A DNA stretch of 64,000 nucleotides. Origin: Chloroflexota bacterium. Lineage in GTDB: Bacteria > Chloroflexota > Chloroflexia > Chloroflexales > Roseiflexaceae. Each line of letters starts with the position of its first letter. The stretch's first letter is position 1. The notes beneath the pieces were generated by a model that did no database searches, had not been told where the DNA came from, and worked only from the letters and a program-made list of their open reading frames with translations. Where the stretch lies: positions 87,516-151,515 of the forward strand of contig JACAEQ010000036.1 of NCBI GenBank assembly GCA_013388755.1, written 5' to 3'. The translations under genes were made by a program, and so were the position numbers. This document shows positions 19,179-29,287 of this stretch, piece by piece.

Positions 19179-19457
19179 ACCCGCACCTGGAATCCCAGGC
19201 CTCCTACCCGCCTCCCTGAGATGTCAAGCTGTATAGGCGCAGCGGCCAGCGGGCAGATCACCCGTAATTCGTTGCAGCAGCCGCAGTCATACATCCGTTG
19301 GAGCGTTGCGGCGCGCACAAACGTAACGTCAGTGCACATTAGCAGGCCACAGGTACTCGACTGGCAGCGGTGGCGCGTGCCATCGCCGGGCCGGTCCATT
19401 CTGCCGCATGATGTCGCTGGAAGAGCGATTGGCGGCGATTAACCAGGAGGACGATTC

Positions 19458-21539
<2,082 letters not shown>

Positions 21540-21583
21540 AGGTTCCAGGTTGAGGGTTGAAAGGTGCAGGTTCCAGGTTGAAG
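21540..21583. repeat. Short direct word repeat
   Basis: GGTTCCAGGTTGA occurs twice, 28 bp apart, between prkA and the DUF444 gene. The words are low in complexity (GGTTGA-type). They resemble the GTTGAACG words near 18190 and 41528. No function is evident. Confidence 0.5.
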
Positions 21584-21636
21584 GCATCCACATTCACCAG
21601 CCGCACTCTGGAACCCCCACCCCCAAAGGCATAACC

Positions 21637-22746
21637 ATGTCGATACAACGTGTCGAGCGCGACCTGAATCGGTTCCGCCAGATTGTGCGCGGCAAGATCA
21701 AGAAGGACCTGCGCAAGTATATGTCGCAGGGGGAGATGATCGGCCGCCAGGGGCGGCGCTTCGTCTCGATTCCGATGCCGCAGATCGATCTGCCACAGTT
21801 TCGCTATGGCGCGCGCCAGGGCGGTGGCGTGGGCCAGGGCGATGGCGATGTCGGCGACCCGATCGGCCAGGGCGACGGCCAGTCCGGCCAGGGGGAAGCC
21901 GGCGCCGAACCGGGACAACATATCGTCGAGGTGGATGTCACGATCGAGGAACTGGCACAGATCCTCGGCGAGGAACTACAACTGCCCAATATTCAGCCAA
22001 AGGGCAAAAAGAATATCATTTCGCAGAAGGATCGCTACTCCGGCATCCGCCGCGTCGGCCCCGACTCGCTGCGGCACTTCAAGCGCACGTACCGTGAGGC
22101 GCTCAAACGCCAGATCTCATCCGGCGAGTATAACGCGGCGGATCCGATCGTGGTACCGATCCGCCAGGATATGCGCTTTCGTTCCTGGAAGGAGACGCTG
22201 CAACCTGAATCAAACGCGGTGATCATCTATATGATGGATGTCAGCGGCTCGATGGGCGCTGAGCAGAAGGAACTGGTGCGTATAACGGCCTTCTGGATCG
22301 AAACCTGGCTGCGCTCGCAGTATACGGCGATCGATATTCGCTATATCGTTCACGATGCTGCGGCCAAGGAAGTTGACCAGGAGACGTTTTACCATATTCG
22401 CGAAGGCGGTGGGACGAAGATCAGTTCGGCGTATAAGCTGTGTAACCGGCTGATTGATGAACGCTATCCGGCGGATGAGTGGAACATCTATCCGTTTCAC
22501 TTCTCCGACGGCGATAACTGGGGCGGCGGCGATACGCGCGAGTGCGTCGAGTTGCTGCGTACTCAGTTGCTGCCGAAAACGAATCAGTTCTGCTATGGCC
22601 AGGTGCGCTCGCTGTATGGCTCGGGGCGCTTCGCCCACGATCTCGAAGAACACCTCGGCAGCCAGGAGTCGCTGGTCATCTCGGAAATCGCCGATCGCGA
22701 CGATATTTATGACGCGATCAAGGATTTTCTCGGCAAGGGTAAATAG
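21637..22746 (+). CDS. DUF444 (YeaH/YhbH) vWA-domain protein
   Basis: The 369-residue protein has an N-terminal arginine-rich segment and a Gly/Gln-rich acidic stretch (about residues 60-90). A von Willebrand A domain follows, with the metal-site motif D201-V-S-G-S205. In known operons this protein is the partner of PrkA and SpoVR. The ATG at 21637, with AAAGG upstream, is chosen because translation from 21550 would add residues from a low-complexity repeat. Confidence 0.9.
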   Translation: MSIQRVERDLNRFRQIVRGKIKKDLRKYMSQGEMIGRQGRRFVSIPMPQIDLPQFRYGARQGGGVGQGDGDVGDPIGQGDGQSGQGEAGAEPGQHIVEVDVTIEELAQILGEELQLPNIQPKGKKNIISQKDRYSGIRRVGPDSLRHFKRTYREALKRQISSGEYNAADPIVVPIRQDMRFRSWKETLQPESNAVIIYMMDVSGSMGAEQKELVRITAFWIETWLRSQYTAIDIRYIVHDAAAKEVDQETFYHIREGGGTKISSAYKLCNRLIDERYPADEWNIYPFHFSDGDNWGGGDTRECVELLRTQLLPKTNQFCYGQVRSLYGSGRFAHDLEEHLGSQESLVISEIADRDDIYDAIKDFLGKGK

Positions 22747-22847
22747 TGGCTGACCAGAGGGATGGTGCGGGTGGATGGTCCCCACGATCCGGCATCATCG
22801 CTCTGGCGGGCCGGTAGTGCGCCTCTGCCTGTTCCATACTGAGCATT

Positions 22848-25541
22848 ATGAAGAATACTCGCCTTCCCCCCGACCTCCAGGCTGCCTGGGAGGAGATCGA
22901 AGCCTACGCCAGAGGGTATGGCCTCGATTTCTTCCCGATCATCTATGAGGTGCTCGATTACCGTACCCTCTATGAGACTGCGGCGCTCGGCGGCTTCCCC
23001 ACGCGCTACCCGCACTGGCGCTTCGGGATGGAGTATGACCAGCTCATGAAGGGTCATGTCTGGCTTGGCTCCACGATCTATGAAATGGTCATCAATACCA
23101 ACCCGTCGTATGCGTACCTTCTCGAAGGGAATGAGATGGTGACGCAAAAGATGGTGATGGCGCACGTTGCGGCGCACGTGGATTTCTTCAAGAACAATAT
23201 GTGGTTCGCGCATACGAACCGCAAGATGCTTGACGAAATGGCGAACCACGCGGCGCGCGTGCAACGTATGATTGATCGCTATGGGTATGAGCCGGTCGAG
23301 GAGTTCATTGACATCTGCCTCTCGCTCGAAAACCTGATCGATTATCATGCGCCGTATATCAAACGCCCCGAAGCGCAGACGCACCAGTCGGTGATGGTGG
23401 AGGACGAACCTGATGTCGTCGAAGGGCTGCGCGTCGAACGTGGCTATATGCGCGACTATATCAATCCGCCTGAGTTTCTTGAACAGCAGCGCCGGCGCCT
23501 CGATGCGGAACGCGCTCGCTTGAAGAAGTTCCCCGAGCACCCGCAAAAAGATGTGTTGCTCTTCTTGATGAACTATGCGCCGCTTGAGCGCTGGCAGCAC
23601 TCGATCCTCGAAATTATTCGCGATGAGGCGTATTATTTCGCGCCGCAGGGGATGACCAAGGTGCTGAACGAGGGATGGGCCTGCACCGTGGCAGGGACGC
23701 TTATCTTCACGAATGAAGGCATCAGGACGGCCAGAGACATCGTTGAGCATAGGCGCGCGGTCCAGGTCAGCGATGGCGAAACGCCGCAATGGATCTATGA
23801 CTGGGCGAAGTTTGACAACTACGCCACGATCAAGATTCGCACCCGGCGAGGTCTGGAACTGGAAGGTTCGTGTAATCACCGGGTCATGCTGCCCGATGGA
23901 AACTGGCGACGGCTTGATGCATTGCGCGCCGGTGAGAAGGTCAGGATCAGTGGTGGTCAGAATCTCTGGGCACAACATTATGTCACGCCGGGCCGGTCGC
24001 CGGCACGCCGCGTGGCACTCGAGGCGATCGCGCCACGGACCGGTGCGGCGGTTGACGTCGCCGGCGGGTGCCGGCACATTCATGGCGATCAGATTGCAAT
24101 GGGTGCATCAGGCGCGCCGGCCCATGCAACGGTAGTGGTCACGCGTGGCCACACCCGGCCATCGCGCATGCCCGCGCAACTACCGGGGATTGTGGATGAA
24201 CGACTCGCCGCCTTCCTTGGCTACCTGTGTGGAGGCGGTCACGTCAGTGAGGTCAAGCATACCATTGGCCTGACCACCGGCGACGAAGAACTGGCGCATA
24301 CGTTTGCCGACCTGGCCAGGTCGCTGTTTGGTATCGAACCGCACCGGCGCCGGCATCGCGATGGCTGGCGGATCAGCTTCGCATCACCGGATGTGTACGA
24401 TTTCCTTACGCATCTCGGCATGCAGACCGGCGTCGCGGTGCGCCAGCAGAGCGTGCCCGCTGTTATTCTGCGCTCGCCGCAGCCGGTTGTGGCATCCTTC
24501 CTGCGCGCACTGTACGATTGTAACGGCTCGTCGGGCGCGTTCGGCGTCGTTCTCGCCACCTCCAGCGCGGAACTGGGCAGAATCGTTCAGTTGCTCCTGC
24601 TGAACACTGGTATTCTTTCCAGCCGCTGCGCCGACAACAACGGTACATGGCACGTTCATATCACCGGCCGTTCGGCTGCCGCCTTTTACCGGCAGATCGG
24701 TTCTGGCCTGGCGCGGAAGCAGGAAGCCCTGGCACGCATCATTACGGACCACCGCCGGTTCGACCATGAAGACTGGTCGGACGAGATTGTTTCCATCGAC
24801 CATGGGCGCGCCGATGTCTATGATTTCTCAGTTGCGGGAACCCATCGCTATGCTGCACAGGGCTTTATCAACCACAACAGCTACTGGCATTCCGAAATCA
24901 TGACGCGCAAGGCCCTGCGTGACGATGAACTGGTTGACTTTGCCGACCACCACTCCGGCGTCGTCGCCGTGCATCCCGGGCGACTCAACCCCTACAAACT
25001 GGGGCTCGAATTGCTGCGCGACGTTGAGCGCCGCTGGGATACGGGGCGCTTCGGCAAGGAGTATGAGGAATGCGATGATCTGGCCGCCAAGCAGAACTGG
25101 GATCGCCAGCTCGGCCTCGGCCGGCGTAAGATTTTCGAGATTCGCCGCCTGTACAACGATGTTACCTTTATTGATGAGTTCCTTACGCCCGAGTTCGTCA
25201 TGGAGCAGAAGCTCTTTTCGTTCCGCTATAACCGCGATACCGATCTGTATGAGATTGCATCGCGTGAGTTCAAGGAGATCAAGGAGAAGCTGCTCTTCCG
25301 CCTGACGAACTTCGGCCAGCCGTTCATCTATGTCGAGGATGGCAACTATAATAACCGTGGCGAGCTCTACCTGCGCCACCGCTATGAGGGCGTTGACCTG
25401 AAAATGGATTATGCTCGCGATACGCTGCGTAACATTCAGCGGATCTGGACCCGCCCCGTGCATCTGGAAACGGTGGTTGACGAAAAGCGCCGGCTGATCA
25501 GTTTTGATGGTCGCGATTTCACCGAACGGAAGATTGACTGA
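22848..25541 (+). CDS. spoVR: SpoVR-family protein interrupted by an intein
   Basis: The open frame encodes 897 residues. Residues 1-278 and 678-897 together form a normal ~498-residue SpoVR/YcgB protein. Residues 279-677 are an intein, listed separately. The extein junction falls inside the conserved NEGWA-(S/T)-x-WH motif: NEGWA is followed by intein Cys1, and SYWHSEIM resumes after the terminal HN. SpoVR proteins work with PrkA and the vWA protein in stress or sporulation-like responses; their biochemical role is not settled. No frameshift or stop breaks the frame, so a functional protein after splicing is expected. Confidence 0.92.
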   Translation: MKNTRLPPDLQAAWEEIEAYARGYGLDFFPIIYEVLDYRTLYETAALGGFPTRYPHWRFGMEYDQLMKGHVWLGSTIYEMVINTNPSYAYLLEGNEMVTQKMVMAHVAAHVDFFKNNMWFAHTNRKMLDEMANHAARVQRMIDRYGYEPVEEFIDICLSLENLIDYHAPYIKRPEAQTHQSVMVEDEPDVVEGLRVERGYMRDYINPPEFLEQQRRRLDAERARLKKFPEHPQKDVLLFLMNYAPLERWQHSILEIIRDEAYYFAPQGMTKVLNEGWACTVAGTLIFTNEGIRTARDIVEHRRAVQVSDGETPQWIYDWAKFDNYATIKIRTRRGLELEGSCNHRVMLPDGNWRRLDALRAGEKVRISGGQNLWAQHYVTPGRSPARRVALEAIAPRTGAAVDVAGGCRHIHGDQIAMGASGAPAHATVVVTRGHTRPSRMPAQLPGIVDERLAAFLGYLCGGGHVSEVKHTIGLTTGDEELAHTFADLARSLFGIEPHRRRHRDGWRISFASPDVYDFLTHLGMQTGVAVRQQSVPAVILRSPQPVVASFLRALYDCNGSSGAFGVVLATSSAELGRIVQLLLLNTGILSSRCADNNGTWHVHITGRSAAAFYRQIGSGLARKQEALARIITDHRRFDHEDWSDEIVSIDHGRADVYDFSVAGTHRYAAQGFINHNSYWHSEIMTRKALRDDELVDFADHHSGVVAVHPGRLNPYKLGLELLRDVERRWDTGRFGKEYEECDDLAAKQNWDRQLGLGRRKIFEIRRLYNDVTFIDEFLTPEFVMEQKLFSFRYNRDTDLYEIASREFKEIKEKLLFRLTNFGQPFIYVEDGNYNNRGELYLRHRYEGVDLKMDYARDTLRNIQRIWTRPVHLETVVDEKRRLISFDGRDFTERKID
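23682..24878 (+). mobile_element. Intein (399 aa) in SpoVR, LAGLIDADG-type with degenerate endonuclease
   Basis: The insert has all splicing blocks. Block A starts at Cys1 (CTVAGTLIFTNEG), block B has S63-x-x-H66 (GSCNHRV), block F is VYDFSVAGTHRY and block G is INHN followed by extein Ser+1. Between blocks B and F lie two LAGLIDADG-like motifs. LGYLCGGG has Gly185 where the catalytic Asp belongs, and ALYDCNG has Asn281 in that place. So splicing residues look intact while the homing endonuclease is probably dead. Length 399 suits an intein with an endonuclease domain. Confidence 0.93.
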
Positions 25542-25577
25542 GCCGACCACTTCATGAGACGGAGGAGCTGCACGACA

Positions 25578-26111
25578 ATGTCGCTTGGAAAACAGACCAT
25601 TGACACGCTGAAGCGCCTGGCGAGCGACGGGCCGGCAGCCGTTGCCGCGCTCGCCGGGTCCGGCGATCCATCCGGGTCGATCACGGTTGCCGCCGAGACC
25701 GCTGAGGCGCGCATTGGCATCGCCGACCTGGATCGTTTCAGCATTGCATTCCGCACACTTGATGTACGCCGCGCCGCAGCGTCGCCGGGTGATCCGCGTA
25801 ACTGGTTGAGCGCCCACGCGGCGACACTCATTCGCTCGCTTGCCTTCCTTGAAGAGCCGCTGGCAGTCTGGGAGCTCGATGGTAGCGAGCGGCTGGCACA
25901 ACTCCGTTCGTCACCGCCGCAGCGCGATGGGGATGAGGTGATCTACTGGGAGGTCGCGCTGCGCCTCGCCGATCAGCCAGTGGCAACGCTGGCGCGCTAT
26001 CGCTGGGCGCCTGGCATGCCTGAGCGTGAGCGTGTGGACTATCCCGCAACCTTTGCGCTCACCGGCCGCATGGTCGCTGCGCTCGAGGATGGCCTCGCCG
26101 ACGAGCCGTAG
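25578..26111 (+). CDS. Hypothetical protein, 177 aa
   Basis: This soluble protein has alternating charged and hydrophobic strands in its C-terminal half ([24 protein letters not shown]). I recognise no family. The ATG at 25578 has GGAGGAG about 11 nt upstream; an in-frame ATG at 25554 is less likely. It ends 7 bp before prmC, so the two are likely cotranscribed. Confidence 0.6.
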   Translation: MSLGKQTIDTLKRLASDGPAAVAALAGSGDPSGSITVAAETAEARIGIADLDRFSIAFRTLDVRRAAASPGDPRNWLSAHAATLIRSLAFLEEPLAVWELDGSERLAQLRSSPPQRDGDEVIYWEVALRLADQPVATLARYRWAPGMPERERVDYPATFALTGRMVAALEDGLADEP

Positions 26112-26118
26112 CGGCGCC

Positions 26119-27021
26119 ATGGCAACCCTGCCCGCGAACCCAACCATTGCCGCCGCGCTGGCCTGGGCAACGGCGCAGTTGCAGGGTGCAAGCGAGACGC
26201 CACGCCTGGACGCAGAGCTTTTGCTTGGCCATGCGCTCGGCTGGGGGCGCGCCCGGGTCGTGGCCGAATTGCCGTCGGTCATCCCTGCTGCGGTGCTGCA
26301 TACGTTTCGTGAGCTGGTCGCGCGCCGCATGGATCACGAGCCGGTGGCCTATCTCACCGGTCGTAAAGAGTTCTTCGGATTGGAGTTTTTCGTTGACCGG
26401 CGTGTGCTTGTCCCGCGCCCCGAGACCGAGATGCTGGTTGAACTGGCGCTCGAATGGGCGTCCGGGTGGCGCCGGTCTCACCCCACGGCCGGGCCGCTGA
26501 TCATCGCCGATGTCGGCACAGGCAGTGGATGTATCGCGGTCGCGCTGGCCGTCCACCTGCCAGATGCCCGGGTGTACGCCATTGACCTCTCGCCCGGCGC
26601 GCTCGACGTAGCGCAGCAGAATATCGCGCGGCACGCCGTCGCCGGCCGGGTGACGCTGCTGCAGGGCGATCTGCTCGCCCCCCTGCCGCACCCGGTGGAT
26701 CTGCTGGTCAGCAATCCACCCTACACCATCCTGGCCGAGATTGACGAGGGCGTGCGCCGCCACGAACCACGGCTGGCACTCGATGGGGGTATGGCCGGCC
26801 TCGATGTGTACCGCCACCTCCTGGCAGCGGCTCCTGCCGCGCTCCACCCCGGCGCCGCCATGTTGCTCGAGATCGGTGCGACACAGGCGGCTGCCGTGAC
26901 GGCCATGGCGCGCACAGCTTTTCCCACGGCTCAGGTCATTGTGCGGCAGGACCTGGCCGGGCGCGACCGGGTCGTCATGATACAGACGCGGGTATCCGCT
27001 GCGGCTGCCGCATCGCTCTGA
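26119..27021 (+). CDS. prmC: Peptide chain release factor N5-glutamine methyltransferase
   Basis: The 300-residue SAM-dependent enzyme methylates the GGQ glutamine of release factors. Visible motifs are the SAM-binding [15 protein letters not shown] (near residue 130), the catalytic SNPPY (near residue 197) and the N-terminal helical domain with [14 protein letters not shown]. The ATG at 26119 gives the usual N-terminus; the frame is open further upstream but overlaps the previous gene. Confidence 0.92.
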   Translation: MATLPANPTIAAALAWATAQLQGASETPRLDAELLLGHALGWGRARVVAELPSVIPAAVLHTFRELVARRMDHEPVAYLTGRKEFFGLEFFVDRRVLVPRPETEMLVELALEWASGWRRSHPTAGPLIIADVGTGSGCIAVALAVHLPDARVYAIDLSPGALDVAQQNIARHAVAGRVTLLQGDLLAPLPHPVDLLVSNPPYTILAEIDEGVRRHEPRLALDGGMAGLDVYRHLLAAAPAALHPGAAMLLEIGATQAAAVTAMARTAFPTAQVIVRQDLAGRDRVVMIQTRVSAAAAASL

Positions 27022-27030
27022 GGAGAGTAC

Positions 27031-27180
27031 GAGCCTGTCCGAACATTGCTACGCCTCGTATCATTGCGCGGAGCACGAGCGACAGCCGGCAGCGGGCGAC
27101 GCGTGGCTGAAGAATCTCCTACCACGCCAGTAGATTGCTTTGCTTCGCGCGCACTGCCATCCAACGTTCTTCGAATAGAC
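27031..27180. repeat. Dispersed palindromic element, degenerate copy 3
   Basis: The left end GAGCCTGTCCGAAC lies 9 bp after the prmC stop. The interior keeps ATCATTGCGCGGAGC and AGTAGATTGCTTTGC. The right end TTCGAATAGAC has diverged from TTCGGATAGG. It fills most of the gap before the HAD gene. Confidence 0.7.
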
Positions 27181-27198
27181 ACGAAGGGGAACCATTGC

Positions 27199-28038
27199 GT
27201 GACCTACCAGCTTGTCGCCCTCGATCTCGATGGCACCGTTGTTGATCATGACCTTGTCATCCACCCGGATGTGCGTGAGACGATTGCCGCGGCGCAGGCG
27301 CGTGGCGTGCACGTAACGCTGGCAACCGGGCGCATGTATGGCGCCGCCGTGCCATTCGCCCACGCGCTCGACATTCAGACACCGATCATTTGCTACCAGG
27401 GGGCGCTCATCCGCCACCCGAAGAGTGGTGAGGTGCTGTACCACGTCACCATGCCGCCCGACCTGGCTGCTGCAGCGGTACGCGTGTTACTCGCCGCCGA
27501 TGTCTTTGTCATCGCCTACATTGACGAACGCCACTGTATCGCCGCCCGACGCCCGGAACTCGATCGCTACGAAGCATTTCACCCGGAAGGGGTAGAGATC
27601 GTGGTCGAGCCGGACCTGGCCGGCCTGGTTGCGACCACGCCGCCGACCAAACTGCTGTTCGTCGCCGAGCCGCCTGTGGTCGAAAGCGAACTGGCGCGCC
27701 TGGTTGCACGGTTCGGCGAGTCGCTCGCTATCGTCCGTTCGCACGCCATCTTTGGCGAACTGACGGCACCGCGTGTCAGCAAAGGGGATGCCCTGGCCGC
27801 ACTGGCGGCGCGGCTGGGAGTGGTGCGCGACGCCGTCCTGGCGATTGGCGACCAGGAAAATGATCTCTCGATGATTGCCTGGGCCGGGCTTGGCCTGGCC
27901 ATGGGGAATGCCGTGCCGGCGGTGCGTGCCCTGGCGCGCGAGGTGCTGCCGCCGGTGAGCGAAGCCGGCGTGGCCTACGCCCTGCGACGCTACGTTCTCG
28001 ACGGTGCCTGCCAGGAGCCTATCCGAGTAACGCATTAG
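27199..28038 (+). CDS. HAD-superfamily phosphatase (Cof-type, IIB)
   Basis: The 279-residue hydrolase has motif I DLDGTVVD (residues 9-16) with the nucleophile Asp and motif IV GDQENDLSMI (near residue 216). The C2B cap lies between. Cof-type enzymes dephosphorylate sugar phosphates, FMN or PLP. The GTG at 27199 with AGGGGA upstream is preferred to a start inside the repeat. The last eight residues and the stop are encoded by the left end of a dispersed repeat (GAGCCTATCCGAGTAACG). Confidence 0.88.
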   Translation: MTYQLVALDLDGTVVDHDLVIHPDVRETIAAAQARGVHVTLATGRMYGAAVPFAHALDIQTPIICYQGALIRHPKSGEVLYHVTMPPDLAAAAVRVLLAADVFVIAYIDERHCIAARRPELDRYEAFHPEGVEIVVEPDLAGLVATTPPTKLLFVAEPPVVESELARLVARFGESLAIVRSHAIFGELTAPRVSKGDALAALAARLGVVRDAVLAIGDQENDLSMIAWAGLGLAMGNAVPAVRALAREVLPPVSEAGVAYALRRYVLDGACQEPIRVTH

Positions 28039-28095
28039 TGTCATTGCGCGCGACGCGACGCCATCGAGCGGCGCGCCAGGCAGGACGCTCTATGA
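28015..28095. repeat. Dispersed palindromic element, partial copy 4
   Basis: GAGCCTATCCGAGTAACGCATTAGTGTCATTGCGCGC marks a left end that overlaps the 3' end of the HAD gene. The element breaks off where a second copy begins at 28096, so the two are nested or tandem. Confidence 0.65.
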
Positions 28096-28249
28096 GAGCC
28101 TATCCGAACACCAGATGGTCACTGTCATGGCGAGCGCAAGCGAAGCGATCTCCGCTCGCGCCGGTCGATTGCGTCAGCCACGCTGCGCTCGCTGCACGCG
28201 GTCGCTGGCGCGCCTCGCAATGACCGCATGCCATGGGTTTTCGGATAGG
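28096..28249. repeat. Dispersed palindromic element, copy 5
   Basis: Both ends are clear: GAGCCTATCCGAAC and GGTTTTCGGATAGG. The core holds GTCATGGCGAGCGCAAGCG and CGCCTCGCAATGAC. It is about 154 bp and noncoding. Confidence 0.8.
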
Positions 28250-28259
28250 TACCAGGCGC

Positions 28260-28392
28260 AATACCTTTCAAATAAGGCGTTCTGCACCGCACCGCCCCCC
28301 ACCCAACCTCCCCCCGCCGGGGGGAGGAGTCGGACTCCCTCCCCCGGCGGGGGAGGGCCGGGATGGGGGTGACGGGCGTATGTGAAAGGTAT
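28260..28392. repeat. GC-rich MITE-like element with 11-bp inverted ends
   Basis: The ends AATACCTTTCA and TGAAAGGTATT are perfect inverted repeats enclosing ~110 bp of C-runs then G-runs. The interior has nested palindromes such as CTCCCCCCGCCGGGGGGAG and CTCCCCCGGCGGGGGAG. It encodes nothing and lies beside the CCTATCCGA elements. Only one copy is in the window. Confidence 0.7.
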
Positions 28393-28417
28393 TAGTACTA
28401 AGCCCCCCGTCATCTCG

Positions 28418-28455
28418 CCCCGCCGACGCACAACACCATGCGTTCGAGACGTGTG
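28418..28455 (+). promoter_or_regulatory. 38-bp conserved upstream element, copy A
   Basis: This sequence recurs with one mismatch at 60533-60570. Both copies start CCCCGCCGACGCACAACACC and end GAGACGTGTG. Each lies 23-24 bp upstream of a -35 hexamer. ACGCA...TGCGT inside it forms a small inverted repeat, as a regulator site might. Confidence 0.6.
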
Positions 28456-28479
28456 CACCCTCTCCAGAAAAACTGGGTA

Positions 28480-28508
28480 TTGCGCACGGTAGTCCTATCG
28501 CCTATAAT
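28480..28508 (+). promoter_or_regulatory. Promoter without an evident gene
   Basis: TTGCGC, 17 bp, then TATAAT, downstream of the 38-bp element. It points into the convergent rpmB gene. A transcript would begin near 28515 and meet the rpmB terminator hairpin at once. It could make a short or antisense RNA, or be a relic. Confidence 0.55.
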
Positions 28509-28543
28509 GTCGGGCGTTTTCCTTCCGGCGCTGAAACGACAAA

Positions 28544-28572
28544 GGGCCGGCGTCGCGTGGCGACACCGGCCC
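28544..28572 (-). terminator. rpmB transcription terminator
   Basis: A 13-bp stem with one mismatch (GGGCCGGCGTCGC / GCGACACCGGCCC) and a GTG loop lies 17 nt after the rpmB stop. On the - strand TTTGTCGTTT follows, as expected for an intrinsic terminator. Confidence 0.75.
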
Positions 28573-28588
28573 CGAGCATGAGGCTCGA

Positions 28589-28795
28589 TCAGCGCGTTCG
28601 GTACATTGTTCGCAGGCAGCTTGTGCATACCTTGATCTGTACCTTCTGGCCGTCAACAACGATCGTGGTCTTCTGCACATTCGCCTTGAAGGTGCGATTG
28701 GTGCGTGGCGCGCGGCGCGCCCACCCACCCGATGCCTGGTGGCGGATGTTGCGCCCGAAGCTGACGCCTTTGTTACATACCATGCACTTGGCCAT
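28589..28795 (-). CDS. rpmB: 50S ribosomal protein L28
   Basis: This 68-residue basic protein matches L28: MAKCMVCNKGVSFGRNIRH at the start, NRTFKANVQK in the middle and CTSCLRTMYR at the end. CMVC and CTSC form a zinc ribbon. GGGGGAG lies upstream of the ATG on the - strand. The longer open frame to 28933 is rejected because the normal L28 start is at 28795 and the promoter lies within the extension. The gene is divergent from the Asp23 gene, as rpmB is from yloU in Firmicutes. Confidence 0.95.
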   Translation of the reverse strand: MAKCMVCNKGVSFGRNIRHQASGGWARRAPRTNRTFKANVQKTTIVVDGQKVQIKVCTSCLRTMYRTR

Positions 28796-28858
28796 ATCAC
28801 CGTCACTCCCCCGGCTTCGCCGGGAACATGTTGCATATCGTAAACACACTGCTCGGAA

Positions 28859-28887
28859 ACTATACCATATCCCGGCACAGGGCGCAA
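28859..28887 (-). promoter_or_regulatory. rpmB promoter
   Basis: On the - strand: TTGCGC, 17 bp, then TATAGT with an extended TGG before it. Transcription would start near 28852, giving a ~55-nt leader that includes a CCCGGCTTCGCCGGG hairpin. Confidence 0.7.
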
Positions 28888-28912
28888 CCGCGAGCGCTGG
28901 CCGGTCACAGGC

Positions 28913-29287
28913 ATGCGCATGATGAATGAACACCCCGCAGGAAGCTGGTCTGGCGAATTTCCCGCCGGGCGGGTCACGGTGACGCCACGCGCGATCGCGT
29001 CCATCGTCGCCGGCGCCGCATTACAGTGCGAGGGCGTCGCCAGCCTGGCGAATCCGCCCGAGGGCCGGGCACCGTTGCTGGCCAGCGAGGCCCGGCGTGG
29101 CGTGGAGGTACACCTGCACCAGAACCAGGTGATCGTTGATGTGTATCTTCTGGTGCGCGCGGGCGTACCGATCGCTGATGTCGCGCATACGGTTCAGGAA
29201 CAGGTGCGTGCCGCGCTGGAACTGGCACTCGACGCGCGTGATCCTCAGGTCAATGTGCGTGTGCAGGGGATACGAGGCAGATACTGA
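28913..29287 (+). CDS. Asp23/Gls24-family (DUF322, YloU-like) protein
   Basis: The 124-residue protein has the family layout: GRVTVTPRAIASIVAGAAL near the start, GVEVHLHQNQVIVDVYLLV and the helix DVAHTVQEQVRAALE. Asp23 proteins are small alkaline-shock or envelope-associated proteins. Its stop overlaps the ATG of the next gene (fakA-like). Three nearby ATGs are possible starts (28913, 28919, 28922). Confidence 0.85.
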   Translation: MRMMNEHPAGSWSGEFPAGRVTVTPRAIASIVAGAALQCEGVASLANPPEGRAPLLASEARRGVEVHLHQNQVIVDVYLLVRAGVPIADVAHTVQEQVRAALELALDARDPQVNVRVQGIRGRY

